A DNA stretch of 12,888 nt from VAZQ01 sp035263865 (GTDB taxonomy: Bacteria; Pseudomonadota; Alphaproteobacteria; Rhizobiales; Xanthobacteraceae): NCBI GenBank assembly GCA_035263865.1, contig DATFQX010000505.1:1-12888 (forward strand). Reading direction: 5' to 3'. Shown in pieces: positions 1-6,828 of the stretch (positions are counted from its first letter, which is position 1; each line of letters opens with the position of its first letter). The position numbers were made by a program, and so were the translations under genes. Below the pieces are notes generated by a model. The model was not told where the DNA came from. It was given only the letters and a program-made list of their open reading frames with translations, and did no database searches.

Positions 1-2
1 TG

Positions 3-818
3 CTCGGCAAGGGGATCAGCGAGCCGAGCGCGGGCTCCGACAACCGGCTGCCGCCGGACGACCCTAAGGCCGGCCTCAAGCTCAAAGCGGAACGCCACGG
101 CGACGAATGGATCCTCAATGGCGAGAAATGCTTCATCGCCAATGCCAGCGTCGGCAAGCTGTTCTTCATCGACGCGCGCACCGACCCGAACGCGCCGCTC
201 AAGCAGGGCACCACCATGTTCCTGGTGCCGCGCGACACGCCCGGCTTCCGCATCGGCAAGGTGTTCAACAAGAACGGCTGGCGCTTCTATCAGAACGGCG
301 AGATGATCTTCGAGAACGCGCGCGTGCCGCATGCCAATGTCGTGGGCGCGGTGAGCGGCTCCGACATGAAGACCCAGCAGGCCGGCGACCGTACGGGCGG
401 AGACCTGTTCGGCGACCTCGAGCTCGCGGCGAACGCGCTCGGGGTATGCGACGACGCCTGCGCCATGGCGCTCGCGCTTGCGCGCGCGAAGCGTCAGGGC
501 GGCCGCGCGCTCTTTGAGCAACAAGTGATCCAGCTTAAGCTCAACAAGATGCACCTCTTAACCGAGGCGCTGCGATCGTTCGTGATGCGGGTCGCCTGGG
601 AGCACGACCACAAGGTGCGCTCGGCGAATGCGGGACTATGCATGAATTTCTCGACCGAGGTGATCCAGGAGGTGACCGAAATCAACCTTGACTTGTACGC
701 CAACGCGGGCGTTCTCGATCGGCGCGCCGAGAAGCTCGTGCGCGACGCCATCATCTGGAGCCATCTCGCCGGTGACAGCGTGCAGCGAATGAAGGCGACG
801 CGGCGGCTTGCGAACTAG
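3..818 (+). CDS. acyl-CoA dehydrogenase, 3' part (5' end outside window)
   Basis: The reading frame is open from the window edge and gives 271 residues ending at TAG. It belongs to the acyl-CoA dehydrogenase family, FAD enzymes that make the alpha-beta double bond of acyl-CoA thioesters. The stretch ISEPSAGSDN near the start is the flavin-contacting middle-domain motif, followed by WILNGEKCFIANA and by a long helical C-terminal domain (from about residue 115 of the visible part). The first third (N-terminal helical domain) is missing only because the window starts there. One oddity: the C-terminal segment where short- and medium-chain enzymes have the catalytic Glu (EGTSxIQR type) reads HLAGDSVQR, so no Glu is there. 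Subfamilies with the base elsewhere exist, so this need not mean inactivity. The aldolase-like gene follows after 28 bases and is probably co-transcribed. The exact substrate cannot be told. Confidence 0.9.
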   Translation, partial: LGKGISEPSAGSDNRLPPDDPKAGLKLKAERHGDEWILNGEKCFIANASVGKLFFIDARTDPNAPLKQGTTMFLVPRDTPGFRIGKVFNKNGWRFYQNGEMIFENARVPHANVVGAVSGSDMKTQQAGDRTGGDLFGDLELAANALGVCDDACAMALALARAKRQGGRALFEQQVIQLKLNKMHLLTEALRSFVMRVAWEHDHKVRSANAGLCMNFSTEVIQEVTEINLDLYANAGVLDRRAEKLVRDAIIWSHLAGDSVQRMKATRRLAN

Positions 819-846
819 AACAAGATCTTTCGATAAGGGGGATAGA

Positions 847-1641
847 TTGATTCATCCTGCCCGCTTGACGACCGCAGCCGTCGCTTTGCTTCTGACTGCC
901 GTGCTTGCTTCCGCATTCGCGCAGACAGCGAGCCCTGTCGATCCCGCTCTCATCGAGGACCTTGTTGCAGCCAATCGTATCCTTGCGGAGGAGGGCGTAC
1001 TCGACGCCTATGGGCACGTCAGCATCCGCCATCCGAACGATCCCAACCGTTATCTGTTGTCCCGCTCGCGCGCGCCGATCCTGGTCACATCGAGCGACAT
1101 CATGGAGTACGACCTCGAATCCAATCCGATTGATCCGCAAAACCGCCGAAGCGTCATCGAGCGGTTCATCCATGGTGAAATCTATAAAGCGCGGCCGGAC
1201 GTGAAGGCGGTGATCCACAGCCATTCCCCAGCAGTGATCCCGTTCGGCATCACCCAAGTACCGATGCGGCCTGTCATTCACGCAGCATCTTTTCTCTGGG
1301 TCGGAGTGCCAGTTTGGGACAGTCGCAACGCGCATGACCCGGCGAGCGCGAGCATGCTGGTACGAAATGGCGCCCTTGGTAAATCCCTCGCCTCCACGCT
1401 TGGCGATAAGCGGGTGGCGCTAATGCGCGGGCACGGAAATGTCGTGGCAGGGCCAGACGTCCGGACAGCGGTGAGGTACGCGATCTACACCGAGATGAAC
1501 GCGCGCTTGCAATCCGCCGCAATCGCAATCGGCGGTCCGATCAACTACATCTCCCCGGAAGAAGGAGCAGCCAGAGACACGGCGCCCTCAGATTTTGCAC
1601 GCGCCTGGGAGCTTTGGAAAAATAAGGCGCTGGGAAGATAA
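847..1641 (+). CDS. class II aldolase/adducin-fold protein with signal peptide
   Basis: The protein has 264 residues from a TTG start at 847, which has GGGGG-type purine pairing just upstream; an alternative TTG at 808 would overlap the preceding gene and put charged residues ahead of the signal. From 847 the N-terminus is a clean Sec signal: Arg at 6, hydrophobic stretch 8-21, and AFA-Q cleavage near 25/26. The mature part is a class II aldolase/adducin domain: AYGHVSIR (54-61), Glu111 in IHGEIYKARPDV as possible catalytic acid, the metal ligands in IHSHSP (His124, His126), and MRGHGNVV (193-200) with the third His. The family covers fuculose- and ribulose-phosphate aldolases and epimerases, usually cytosolic on sugar phosphates; export argues for a non-phosphorylated substrate (inference). 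It lies 28 bases after the acyl-CoA dehydrogenase gene and converges with the MaoC gene. Confidence 0.85.
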   Translation: MIHPARLTTAAVALLLTAVLASAFAQTASPVDPALIEDLVAANRILAEEGVLDAYGHVSIRHPNDPNRYLLSRSRAPILVTSSDIMEYDLESNPIDPQNRRSVIERFIHGEIYKARPDVKAVIHSHSPAVIPFGITQVPMRPVIHAASFLWVGVPVWDSRNAHDPASASMLVRNGALGKSLASTLGDKRVALMRGHGNVVAGPDVRTAVRYAIYTEMNARLQSAAIAIGGPINYISPEEGAARDTAPSDFARAWELWKNKALGR

Positions 1642-1710
1642 TCCCAATCTCGAAGGAGCATCTGGCTTCGCGCAGCCATGGATTTCGCTGCGCTCAAGCG
1701 ACCTACGCCA

Positions 1711-2577
1711 TTATCCCCGCAACATCGCCAGACCATTGCTGAGCACGATGTCGTTGCGCGCGGCGACGCGGCATTGAAACGACACCTGTTCGCCCTTGCG
1801 CCAGATTTCGGTGCGGATGGTATCGCCGGGAAAGACCGGCCGCGAGAACCGCGCCTCGATGCTTTTGAGCCGCTCTGGCCGATACTCGGCGCAGGTGCGC
1901 AGGATTGCCCGCGCTGCAACTCCGAAGCTTGCCGCGCCATGCAAGATGGGCCGATCGAAGCCAGCCGCCTTGGCGCGTTGCGGGTCGGCGTGTAGCGGAT
2001 TCTCATCGCCGTTGAGACGATACAATAGCGCAAGATTGGGCGGTGTCGGCAGATCGCAAATCAGCTCGGGCGCGCTCTCAGGCACCGCGGGCGGCGCCGG
2101 CGTCTCTTTCGCCTTGCCGCCGAAGCCGCCGTGCTTACGCGCAAAGGTGCTGCTGTCTATGGTCGCCACCGGCGCGCCATCCTCGCCCACGAGCTCGCGC
2201 GTGTTCTGGATGATGGCGGCGTTGCCCGGGCCCTTGTCGACGACTTCTTTGACGCGGGGGCGGCTCACAAGCATGGCCTGCGCTGCTAAAGGTCGATGCA
2301 GCGTCACCTTGAGGTCGCCCGCAACAACCAAGCGCTCATCGATACCGAACGCTGGATCCGTCATGCGGCCCGGCCAGCCCAGCACCACTGCCATGGTCGG
2401 AAAGGCTTTGAGCCCCGCCCGCTCGTAGACGAACTGGAGTTCGCCCGCATCGAGCGGGTCCATGCCCATGCCGATGCCGAGCGCATAGATGATACACTCT
2501 CGCTCGTCGTAGCTCACGCGGATATCGGCCGGCCGGTAGGCCATGATCCGTTCGTAGTTGAGGTTGGGCTCTGGCAA
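1711..2577 (-). CDS. MaoC-family (R)-enoyl-CoA hydratase, double hot-dog
   Basis: The protein has 288 residues if translation begins at the TTG at 2577, preceded by GGGAGAGG; this gives the N-terminus LPEPNLNYERIMAYR, close to the usual start of this family, while an in-frame ATG further upstream adds 33 unconvincing residues. The length and layout fit hydratase-2-type proteins: a degenerate N-terminal hot-dog half (to about residue 150), a Pro/Ala linker, and a C-terminal MaoC half. The hydratase signature YRLNGDENPLHADP carries the catalytic Asp191 and His196. The reaction expected is hydration of a 2-enoyl-CoA to the (R)-3-hydroxyacyl-CoA in the cytosol. It is divergent from the crotonase-type gene, with 126 bases between the chosen starts, so the two may share control. 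Stop is TAA at 1711. Confidence 0.88.
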   Translation of the reverse strand: MPEPNLNYERIMAYRPADIRVSYDERECIIYALGIGMGMDPLDAGELQFVYERAGLKAFPTMAVVLGWPGRMTDPAFGIDERLVVAGDLKVTLHRPLAAQAMLVSRPRVKEVVDKGPGNAAIIQNTRELVGEDGAPVATIDSSTFARKHGGFGGKAKETPAPPAVPESAPELICDLPTPPNLALLYRLNGDENPLHADPQRAKAAGFDRPILHGAASFGVAARAILRTCAEYRPERLKSIEARFSRPVFPGDTIRTEIWRKGEQVSFQCRVAARNDIVLSNGLAMLRG

Positions 2578-2703
2578 TTTTCCTCTCCCACGGTCGCAAG
2601 TCGCCAACCCTACGACAGTTCTCGCGGCGATGGACAGTTGATTAGTCCTGTTTTCGGGCTGCGAGAAATGGGACAATCTGTAAATTCCGCTTGGAAAGAC
2701 GAC

Positions 2704-3489
2704 ATGGGCGAATCTCCCGTTCTGATCGCCAAGGACGCGCGCGGCGTGGCGACGGTCACTATCAACCGGCCGAACGTGCGCAATGCCATCGACGACACCG
2801 TAATCCGGTTGCTGACCGACGCGTTCACGGCGCTGAGCGGCGATAGCGGAACGAGGATCGCCGTGCTGACCGGCAGCGGCTCGGCATTTTGCGCCGGCGC
2901 CGATCTCGAATGGATGCGGCGCATGGCGGCTGCCAGCGAAGCGGAAAATTTAACTAGCGCAAAGACCATCAGCGCCATGCTGCGTAGCCTCAACGAGCTT
3001 GCAAAGCCGACTGTCGCGAGGGTCAACGGAGCGGCCTATGCTGCGGGTACCGGGCTTATCGCAGCTTGCGATATTGCCATCGCCTCCGAAGCCGCGGTGT
3101 TTTCAATCTCCGAAGTGCGCATCGGCCTCACGCCATCGACGATCAGCCCCTATGTGATCGCGGCGATCGGCGCCAGAGCCGCTCGCCGGTACTTTTTGAC
3201 TGGCGAGCCGTTCTCGGCAGCCGACGCATGCCGGCTGGGATTGGTGCACCAGGTCGTTCCCGAGACTGGTCTCGACGGCGCTCTCGAGAGCCTGATTGCT
3301 GGGTTGCTCGCAGGAGGCCCGCAATCGCAATCGCGTGCGAAACGACTCATTGCCGAAGTCGCCCTTCGCCCGGTCGATGACGCGCTGGAGGCATTGACCG
3401 CGCGCAGCATCGCAGACGCCCGCGCCTCGCCCGAAGGCCGCGAAGGTATTCAGGCGTTTCTCGAAAGGCGAAAGCCCGCGTGGCGCTGA
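2704..3489 (+). CDS. enoyl-CoA hydratase/isomerase family, LiuC-like
   Basis: The protein has 261 residues from ATG 2704, with GGAAAG six bases upstream; an in-frame ATG at 2668 would add 12 residues. It is a crotonase-fold protein: the first oxyanion-hole segment is FCAGADLEWM (62-71), the second is AYAAGTGL (111-118), and Glu137 in SEVRIGL matches the second catalytic Glu of crotonase. The first crotonase Glu is absent, as in LiuC-type methylglutaconyl-CoA hydratases, which this protein resembles in FCAGADLEWMRRMA and in ISPYVIAAIG-RAARRYFLTGE. No liu operon partners (carboxylase, isovaleryl-CoA dehydrogenase, lyase) are visible, so a leucine role is not supported by context. Its stop codon lies four bases from that of the convergent Ldh gene. 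Confidence 0.9.
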   Translation: MGESPVLIAKDARGVATVTINRPNVRNAIDDTVIRLLTDAFTALSGDSGTRIAVLTGSGSAFCAGADLEWMRRMAAASEAENLTSAKTISAMLRSLNELAKPTVARVNGAAYAAGTGLIAACDIAIASEAAVFSISEVRIGLTPSTISPYVIAAIGARAARRYFLTGEPFSAADACRLGLVHQVVPETGLDGALESLIAGLLAGGPQSQSRAKRLIAEVALRPVDDALEALTARSIADARASPEGREGIQAFLERRKPAWR

Positions 3490-3497
3490 GGCCTCAG
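3486..3497. repeat. perfect 12-bp palindrome holding both convergent stop codons
   Basis: CTGAGGCCTCAG is its own reverse complement. It contains the TGA of the enoyl-CoA hydratase gene (3487-3489) and, on the other strand, the TGA of the Ldh gene (3496-3494). It is too short and lacks a T-run, so it is not called a terminator. Confidence 0.9.
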
Positions 3498-4543
3498 GGT
3501 GACGGCACTTCAAGAGCCTTGGCGCAGGTGAGGAGCCGCGACCAAGTGCCTCGCGGTAGGGGAATGCCGTGGCGCACACGTTCGCGCAAGATGCTATCGC
3601 CGCGTTCTCCCGGAAGATAGATGCGCTCGACGCCGTCAGCGGGTGCAAGCCCGGCAATGAGCCGCGCCAAGCGATCGGATTCGCCGAGGATGCGCTCGCG
3701 ATCGCCGAACGCCGCCAGATCGACGGCAATGGCGATGCCGTTGAGATATGGCGCATCGAGCTTGCCTCCGGAGGCGAGCGCGGGCGCGATGATGGGGTTG
3801 CCGATCATGAGGCTGCAGAGACACTCGATCATGAACGAGAGACCGGATCCTTTCGGGCCGCCGAGTGGCAACAACGTCGCAAGTTTTTTGGGATCGGTGG
3901 TGTCGCGTCCATCCGCGTCGAGTCCCCAGCCGAGCGGAATCTTCTGGCCGGCATCCCGCGCGCTCATCACCTTTCCCATGGCAACCGTGGAGGTGGACAT
4001 GTCCAGCAGCAGCGGCGGCCGGTTCGCCGCGGGAAACGCGATCGCCAGTGGATTGGTCGAGACGCCCGAAACGCTAGCGCCGTAATAGGCCATCATCGGG
4101 CCCGATGCCGACATGACGATGCCGGCCATGCCGGCGTTCGCGGCCTGCAGCGCGAAATAGCCAACGGCGCCCGCATGGGTGATGTTGCGCGCTGCGCACC
4201 AACCGACATACGCCTCGCGCGCGCGCGCGATCGCTTCCGCCATTGCTGCCGCCATTGCGACCGCTCCCGGCGCGCGATCTGCTTCCAATACGGCGATCGC
4301 ACCCGCCCGCTTTTCTATCTGCATGGCCGGCGCCGGATTGATGTCCTTGCTTTTCAGCCGCTCGATATAACCCGGGATGCGCAATACGCCGTGCGAGTCC
4401 ACACCGCGCAGATTGGCCCACACCAGCGACCTCGCCCATTCCTCCGCCATGGCCTGCGCAACGCCCGCCGCCGCAAAGAGCGCGCTCGCGAAGCGCTGGA
4501 GATCGGCGCTGGAAATTACGTGCAATTCAGTTTTCGACGTCAT
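3494..4543 (-). CDS. Ldh-family (malate/lactate dehydrogenase type 2) oxidoreductase
   Basis: The protein has 349 residues from ATG 4543; an upstream in-frame start would add 45 residues that run through the divergent promoter region and look non-coding. It belongs to the Ldh2/malate-L-lactate dehydrogenase family (YlbC/AllD/ComC relatives), NAD(P)-dependent enzymes oxidising 2-hydroxy acids or reducing 2-keto acids and cyclic imines. Visible signatures are RGVDSHGVLR (47-56) with the catalytic His51, GVSTNPLAIAFP (160-171), LLLDMSTS (178-185) and LPLGGPKGSGL (225-235), in the family's order and at normal length. It is divergent from the TRAP transporter genes with 198 bases between starts, a common pairing in which the transporter brings in the hydroxy acid that the dehydrogenase uses. 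The transporter here is broken, so that link is historical. Substrate unknown. Confidence 0.9.
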   Translation of the reverse strand: MTSKTELHVISSADLQRFASALFAAAGVAQAMAEEWARSLVWANLRGVDSHGVLRIPGYIERLKSKDINPAPAMQIEKRAGAIAVLEADRAPGAVAMAAAMAEAIARAREAYVGWCAARNITHAGAVGYFALQAANAGMAGIVMSASGPMMAYYGASVSGVSTNPLAIAFPAANRPPLLLDMSTSTVAMGKVMSARDAGQKIPLGWGLDADGRDTTDPKKLATLLPLGGPKGSGLSFMIECLCSLMIGNPIIAPALASGGKLDAPYLNGIAIAVDLAAFGDRERILGESDRLARLIAGLAPADGVERIYLPGERGDSILRERVRHGIPLPRGTWSRLLTCAKALEVPSP

Positions 4544-4741
4544 GCCAGAAGCCTGCAGCAAATCCGACGAATGAGTATCGCAGACGATCTCTATAGAACG
4601 GGCTGCCCCGCAACAATCCTGCTGTCGTGCGCACGGTTTGTGCAATGTCGGCTTGTCTATTCGCAGGGGCCACGGCACTATGCTTTTGCGCGCGCGAGCG
4701 CGTCAAAACCGCGTCAAAGATGCCGCAAGGGGGGTGAGCAG
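4544..4741. promoter_or_regulatory. divergent intergenic region between Ldh and TRAP genes
   Basis: These 198 bases separate two outward-reading starts and must hold the promoters of both units. Close to dctP there is a strong ribosome binding site (AAGGGGGG, 4729-4736, seven bases or so before the ATG). A GC-rich alternating stretch TTTTGCGCGCGCGAGCGCG lies at about 4683-4701. No convincing -35/-10 pair or operator could be named by eye. Confidence 0.4.
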
Positions 4742-5515
4742 ATGCAGCAGAGAAAGACTTTGGCGCTGGCGGGCCTGATTGCCGTCTCCTTCGCCTGCAC
4801 GAATGCGGCGGCGCAGGAGATCAAGCTAACTGCTCGCGGACCAGAATTCGCCGACCGGCTGGGGGCCCTCGCACGCGTTGCAGCCGTGGGTCAAGCAGGT
4901 CGAGGAGACGACGAAGGGCCGCGTGAAAATCGAGGTCTATCCGTCGCAGACGCTCATCAAGGGCGTGGGCATGTGGAAAGGCGTGCGCGGCGGCATCGCC
5001 GATATCGGCTGGTGCGTGCAAGGATATTGGCCGGAGCAGACGCCACTATCCGACGTCATATCGCTGCCGTTCCTGCCGGTCAGTTCGGCCGAGAAGGGAA
5101 GCGAAGCGCTGTGGAAGCTGTACGAGAAATTCCCATCCGTGCAGAGGGGAATACAGCGAGATCGAACCGCTCCTCCTCTATACCAGCTCATCCAATCCCC
5201 TGGTCTCCAAGCGACAGGTGAAGACGATCGATGAATTCAAGGGACTGAAATTCCGCGTCCTGGGCGGGCCGCCGACTGAAATGGCCAAGGCGCTGGGCGC
5301 GGTGCCGACCTTGATCCCGATGCCCGACGTCTATCAGTCTCTCGACAAAGGTTTGGTCGACGGCGCAGCCGCCCCGTGGGAGGCGGTGCAGGCTTTCCGC
5401 CTTTATGAGCTGGCGAAGAACTACACCATCGCTCCGTTTTATGTCGCGTATTTCTCGCTGTGCGCCAACAAGCAAAAATGGCACGGTTTTGCCGGAGCGA
5501 AGTTCTGGGGGCGTA
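4742..5515 (+). pseudogene. dctP: TRAP transporter substrate-binding protein DctP, frameshifted and truncated
   Basis: Translation from ATG 4742 gives a good signal peptide (MQQRKTLALAGLIAVSFACT, cleavage AAA-QE), but the family sequence then jumps frame twice. Near 4845-4860 it moves to the frame giving GWGPSHALQPWVKQVEE, and near 5145-5152, at a run of G, to the frame giving EYSEIEPLLLYTSS, FKGLKFRVLGG and GLVDGAAAPWEAVQAF. Each change is a net +1. After NKQKWHGF (to about 5490) the next recognisable family piece, AGAKFWGRN, follows at once, suggesting an in-frame loss of some 20 residues; then the C-terminal part is absent and dctQ sequence begins. DctP normally binds a carboxylate in the periplasm and hands it to the DctQM permease. 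The single-base changes could be sequencing errors, but the missing 3' end cannot, so the gene is dead. Confidence 0.9.
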
Positions 5516-5893
5516 ATTTACCTGATGGTGGCAGCGATCTATCTGGGGCTCTCCTTTGCCTATCGCGGGGGCGTGTTCATCCGCGTCACGTTCTTGGTCG
5601 ATCGCTTGCCTTCCGTCCCGAGGCTCGTGGCCAATTATGCCGCCCATCTCATATCGCTGCTGTTCTGCTTGATCACCCTCATTGCCACAAGCCAGCAGGC
5701 GCTGCGGGCGTTGCGGGATGAGACCACGCTGAGTGCACTGCCGCTATTGGTTGGGCCCGCCTACGCGCTTGTTCCGCTCGGATTCTTCGCGCTGACCCTC
5801 ATCGTGTTGGTCGATCTGATCGTGTTGGTCGATCTGACGCGCATCCGCAGCGGGCGATCGTACCTGTTCAGGGAAGAGGCACCGCCGGGATAG
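5513..5893 (+). pseudogene. dctQ: TRAP transporter small permease DctQ, 5' part deleted
   Basis: From about 5513 a frame different from that of dctP reads VIYLMVAAIYLGLSFAYRGG, then IRVTFLVDRLP and further hydrophobic stretches to TAG at 5891-5893. Order and spacing match the DctQ small permease of TRAP transporters (4-TM protein, DctQ Pfam family): a membrane helix, the GG-x-IRVT-x-x-x-DRLP segment, then two more helices. The first helix and start codon are missing; the sequence passes directly from dctP into the middle of dctQ, which marks a deletion. A perfect 18-base duplication sits in the last helix. With no start of its own and no fusion frame to dctP, the fragment is unlikely to be translated. 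Confidence 0.85.
5801..5836 (+). repeat. 18-bp tandem duplication inside dctQ
   Basis: The unit ATCGTGTTGGTCGATCTG occurs twice head to tail (5801-5818 and 5819-5836) without mismatch. It doubles the residues IVLVDL in the last membrane helix of the DctQ remnant. Perfect identity means a recent replication slippage, after or during loss of selection on the gene. Confidence 0.95.
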
Positions 5894-5908
5894 CCGGCAA
5901 CATTGCCG

Positions 5909-5968
5909 ATGATCGCCCTCCCCCTTTTCGTGCTCGTCGTTGCGCTCGTTCTCGGCGCGACTGGCTGA
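5909..5968 (+). pseudogene. dctM: 5' stub of TRAP large permease DctM
   Basis: Fifteen bases after the dctQ stop an ATG opens a 19-residue frame, MIALPLFVLVVALVLGATG, ending at TGA 5966-5968. This is what the first helix of a DctM large permease looks like, and the place, right after dctQ, is where dctM belongs in a dctPQM operon. The remaining roughly 400 codons are missing, and the next gene begins in the stop codon (TGATG). The breakpoint should lie at about 5955-5966. Identification rests on position and hydrophobic pattern only. Confidence 0.7.
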
Positions 5969-6828
5969 TGTCCGCGGTCAGCTATCAGGGCATCTCGGAC
6001 CACGTAGCCTATAGCTACATGGTAAAGCACGGGCGGGCGACGTGGTGCGGCATCAAGCGCGGCCTGGATCGCGGTGCCAGTTGTCCGAAGCTCAAGAGCT
6101 ACTGGCATTTCCATGACTGCCGGTACGACAAGATCAGTCGGACGTGTGCCGAACCCGAGCACATCCGGCGCTGTCCTTTGCCGAAATTTATTCTGCGAAA
6201 CGGGAGACTGAACCAGACCGCCTATTCGCTTTTTCTGTTCATTCGTGACGTTGCCGAGGGGGATCTGATCGGCTGGATCGACCGGCAGCTGCAGGACGGA
6301 AATCATCCAGTCGGTCTAGATGGGTTGGCGAGAATGCGAGAGAACCTGATTGAACCGTTGCGCGAGGTCTATGGCGTTTCAGATAAGGTTCTCACGATGG
6401 CCTTGTCTTCCATTCTGCTCGGTGCACCGAAAAGGATGAGCCTCTGGATCGAGGTCGGCGGCAGCATGATTGCCATCGACACGCTGGTTCACAACTTTCT
6501 GCACCGCACCGGCATCCTACGCCGGTTCGAGGCAGAACACGGCTATGGTGCCGCTTGTTACGGGCCCGGTGGCTGCGCAGAGATCATTCAAGCCGTGGCC
6601 GACCGGATCGATGCTCGACAGTTCAACCCGGCTTTTCCGCAACCCCTTCCCCGGTTCGTTCAACACGCGATTTGGCGATATTGCAATCAGAACGGCCTCG
6701 ATGTCTGCAACGGCAACCGCATTGATGACAGCAAAAGATGCGCCAACAGCGATTGCCGAATGCGACCCATGTGCGACCGCGTGGCGCTGCGCAGAACTTC
6801 TAAAAACACGCCAGCTCAGATCACATGA
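5968..6828 (+). CDS. cysteine-rich protein with HhH-GPD/endonuclease III-like signature, putative Fe-S
   Basis: The protein has 286 residues, family not named with certainty. The middle holds REVYGVSDKVLTMALSSILL (132-151) and then MIAIDTLVHNFLHRTG (167-182). This resembles the helix-hairpin-helix (LPGVGRKTANVVL) and catalytic segment (AVDTHIFRVCNRTQ) of endonuclease III, with Lys140 and Asp171 at the positions of its catalytic Lys and Asp. Near the C-terminus four cysteines (247, 258, 263, 269; spacing 10, 4, 5) stand where endonuclease III has its [4Fe-4S] ligands (spacing 6, 2, 5). A second group (39, 51, 60, 69) precedes the domain in a His/Cys-rich stretch and could bind zinc or another cluster. 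A role in base excision or nucleic-acid processing is inference. The start is the ATG overlapping the dctM-stub stop; no ribosome binding site is seen, so the promoter may have changed at the junction. Its last 8 bases overlap the convergent GNAT gene. Confidence 0.7.
   Translation: MSAVSYQGISDHVAYSYMVKHGRATWCGIKRGLDRGASCPKLKSYWHFHDCRYDKISRTCAEPEHIRRCPLPKFILRNGRLNQTAYSLFLFIRDVAEGDLIGWIDRQLQDGNHPVGLDGLARMRENLIEPLREVYGVSDKVLTMALSSILLGAPKRMSLWIEVGGSMIAIDTLVHNFLHRTGILRRFEAEHGYGAACYGPGGCAEIIQAVADRIDARQFNPAFPQPLPRFVQHAIWRYCNQNGLDVCNGNRIDDSKRCANSDCRMRPMCDRVALRRTSKNTPAQIT

Noticed and set aside
751..1335. 194-codon minus-strand frame
   Set aside because: Shadow of the class II aldolase gene, whose domain motifs and signal peptide are on the plus strand.
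1670..1693. GCGCAG...CTGCGC inverted repeat between the aldolase and MaoC genes
   Set aside because: Six base pairs with a 12-base loop and no T-run in either direction; too weak for a terminator call.
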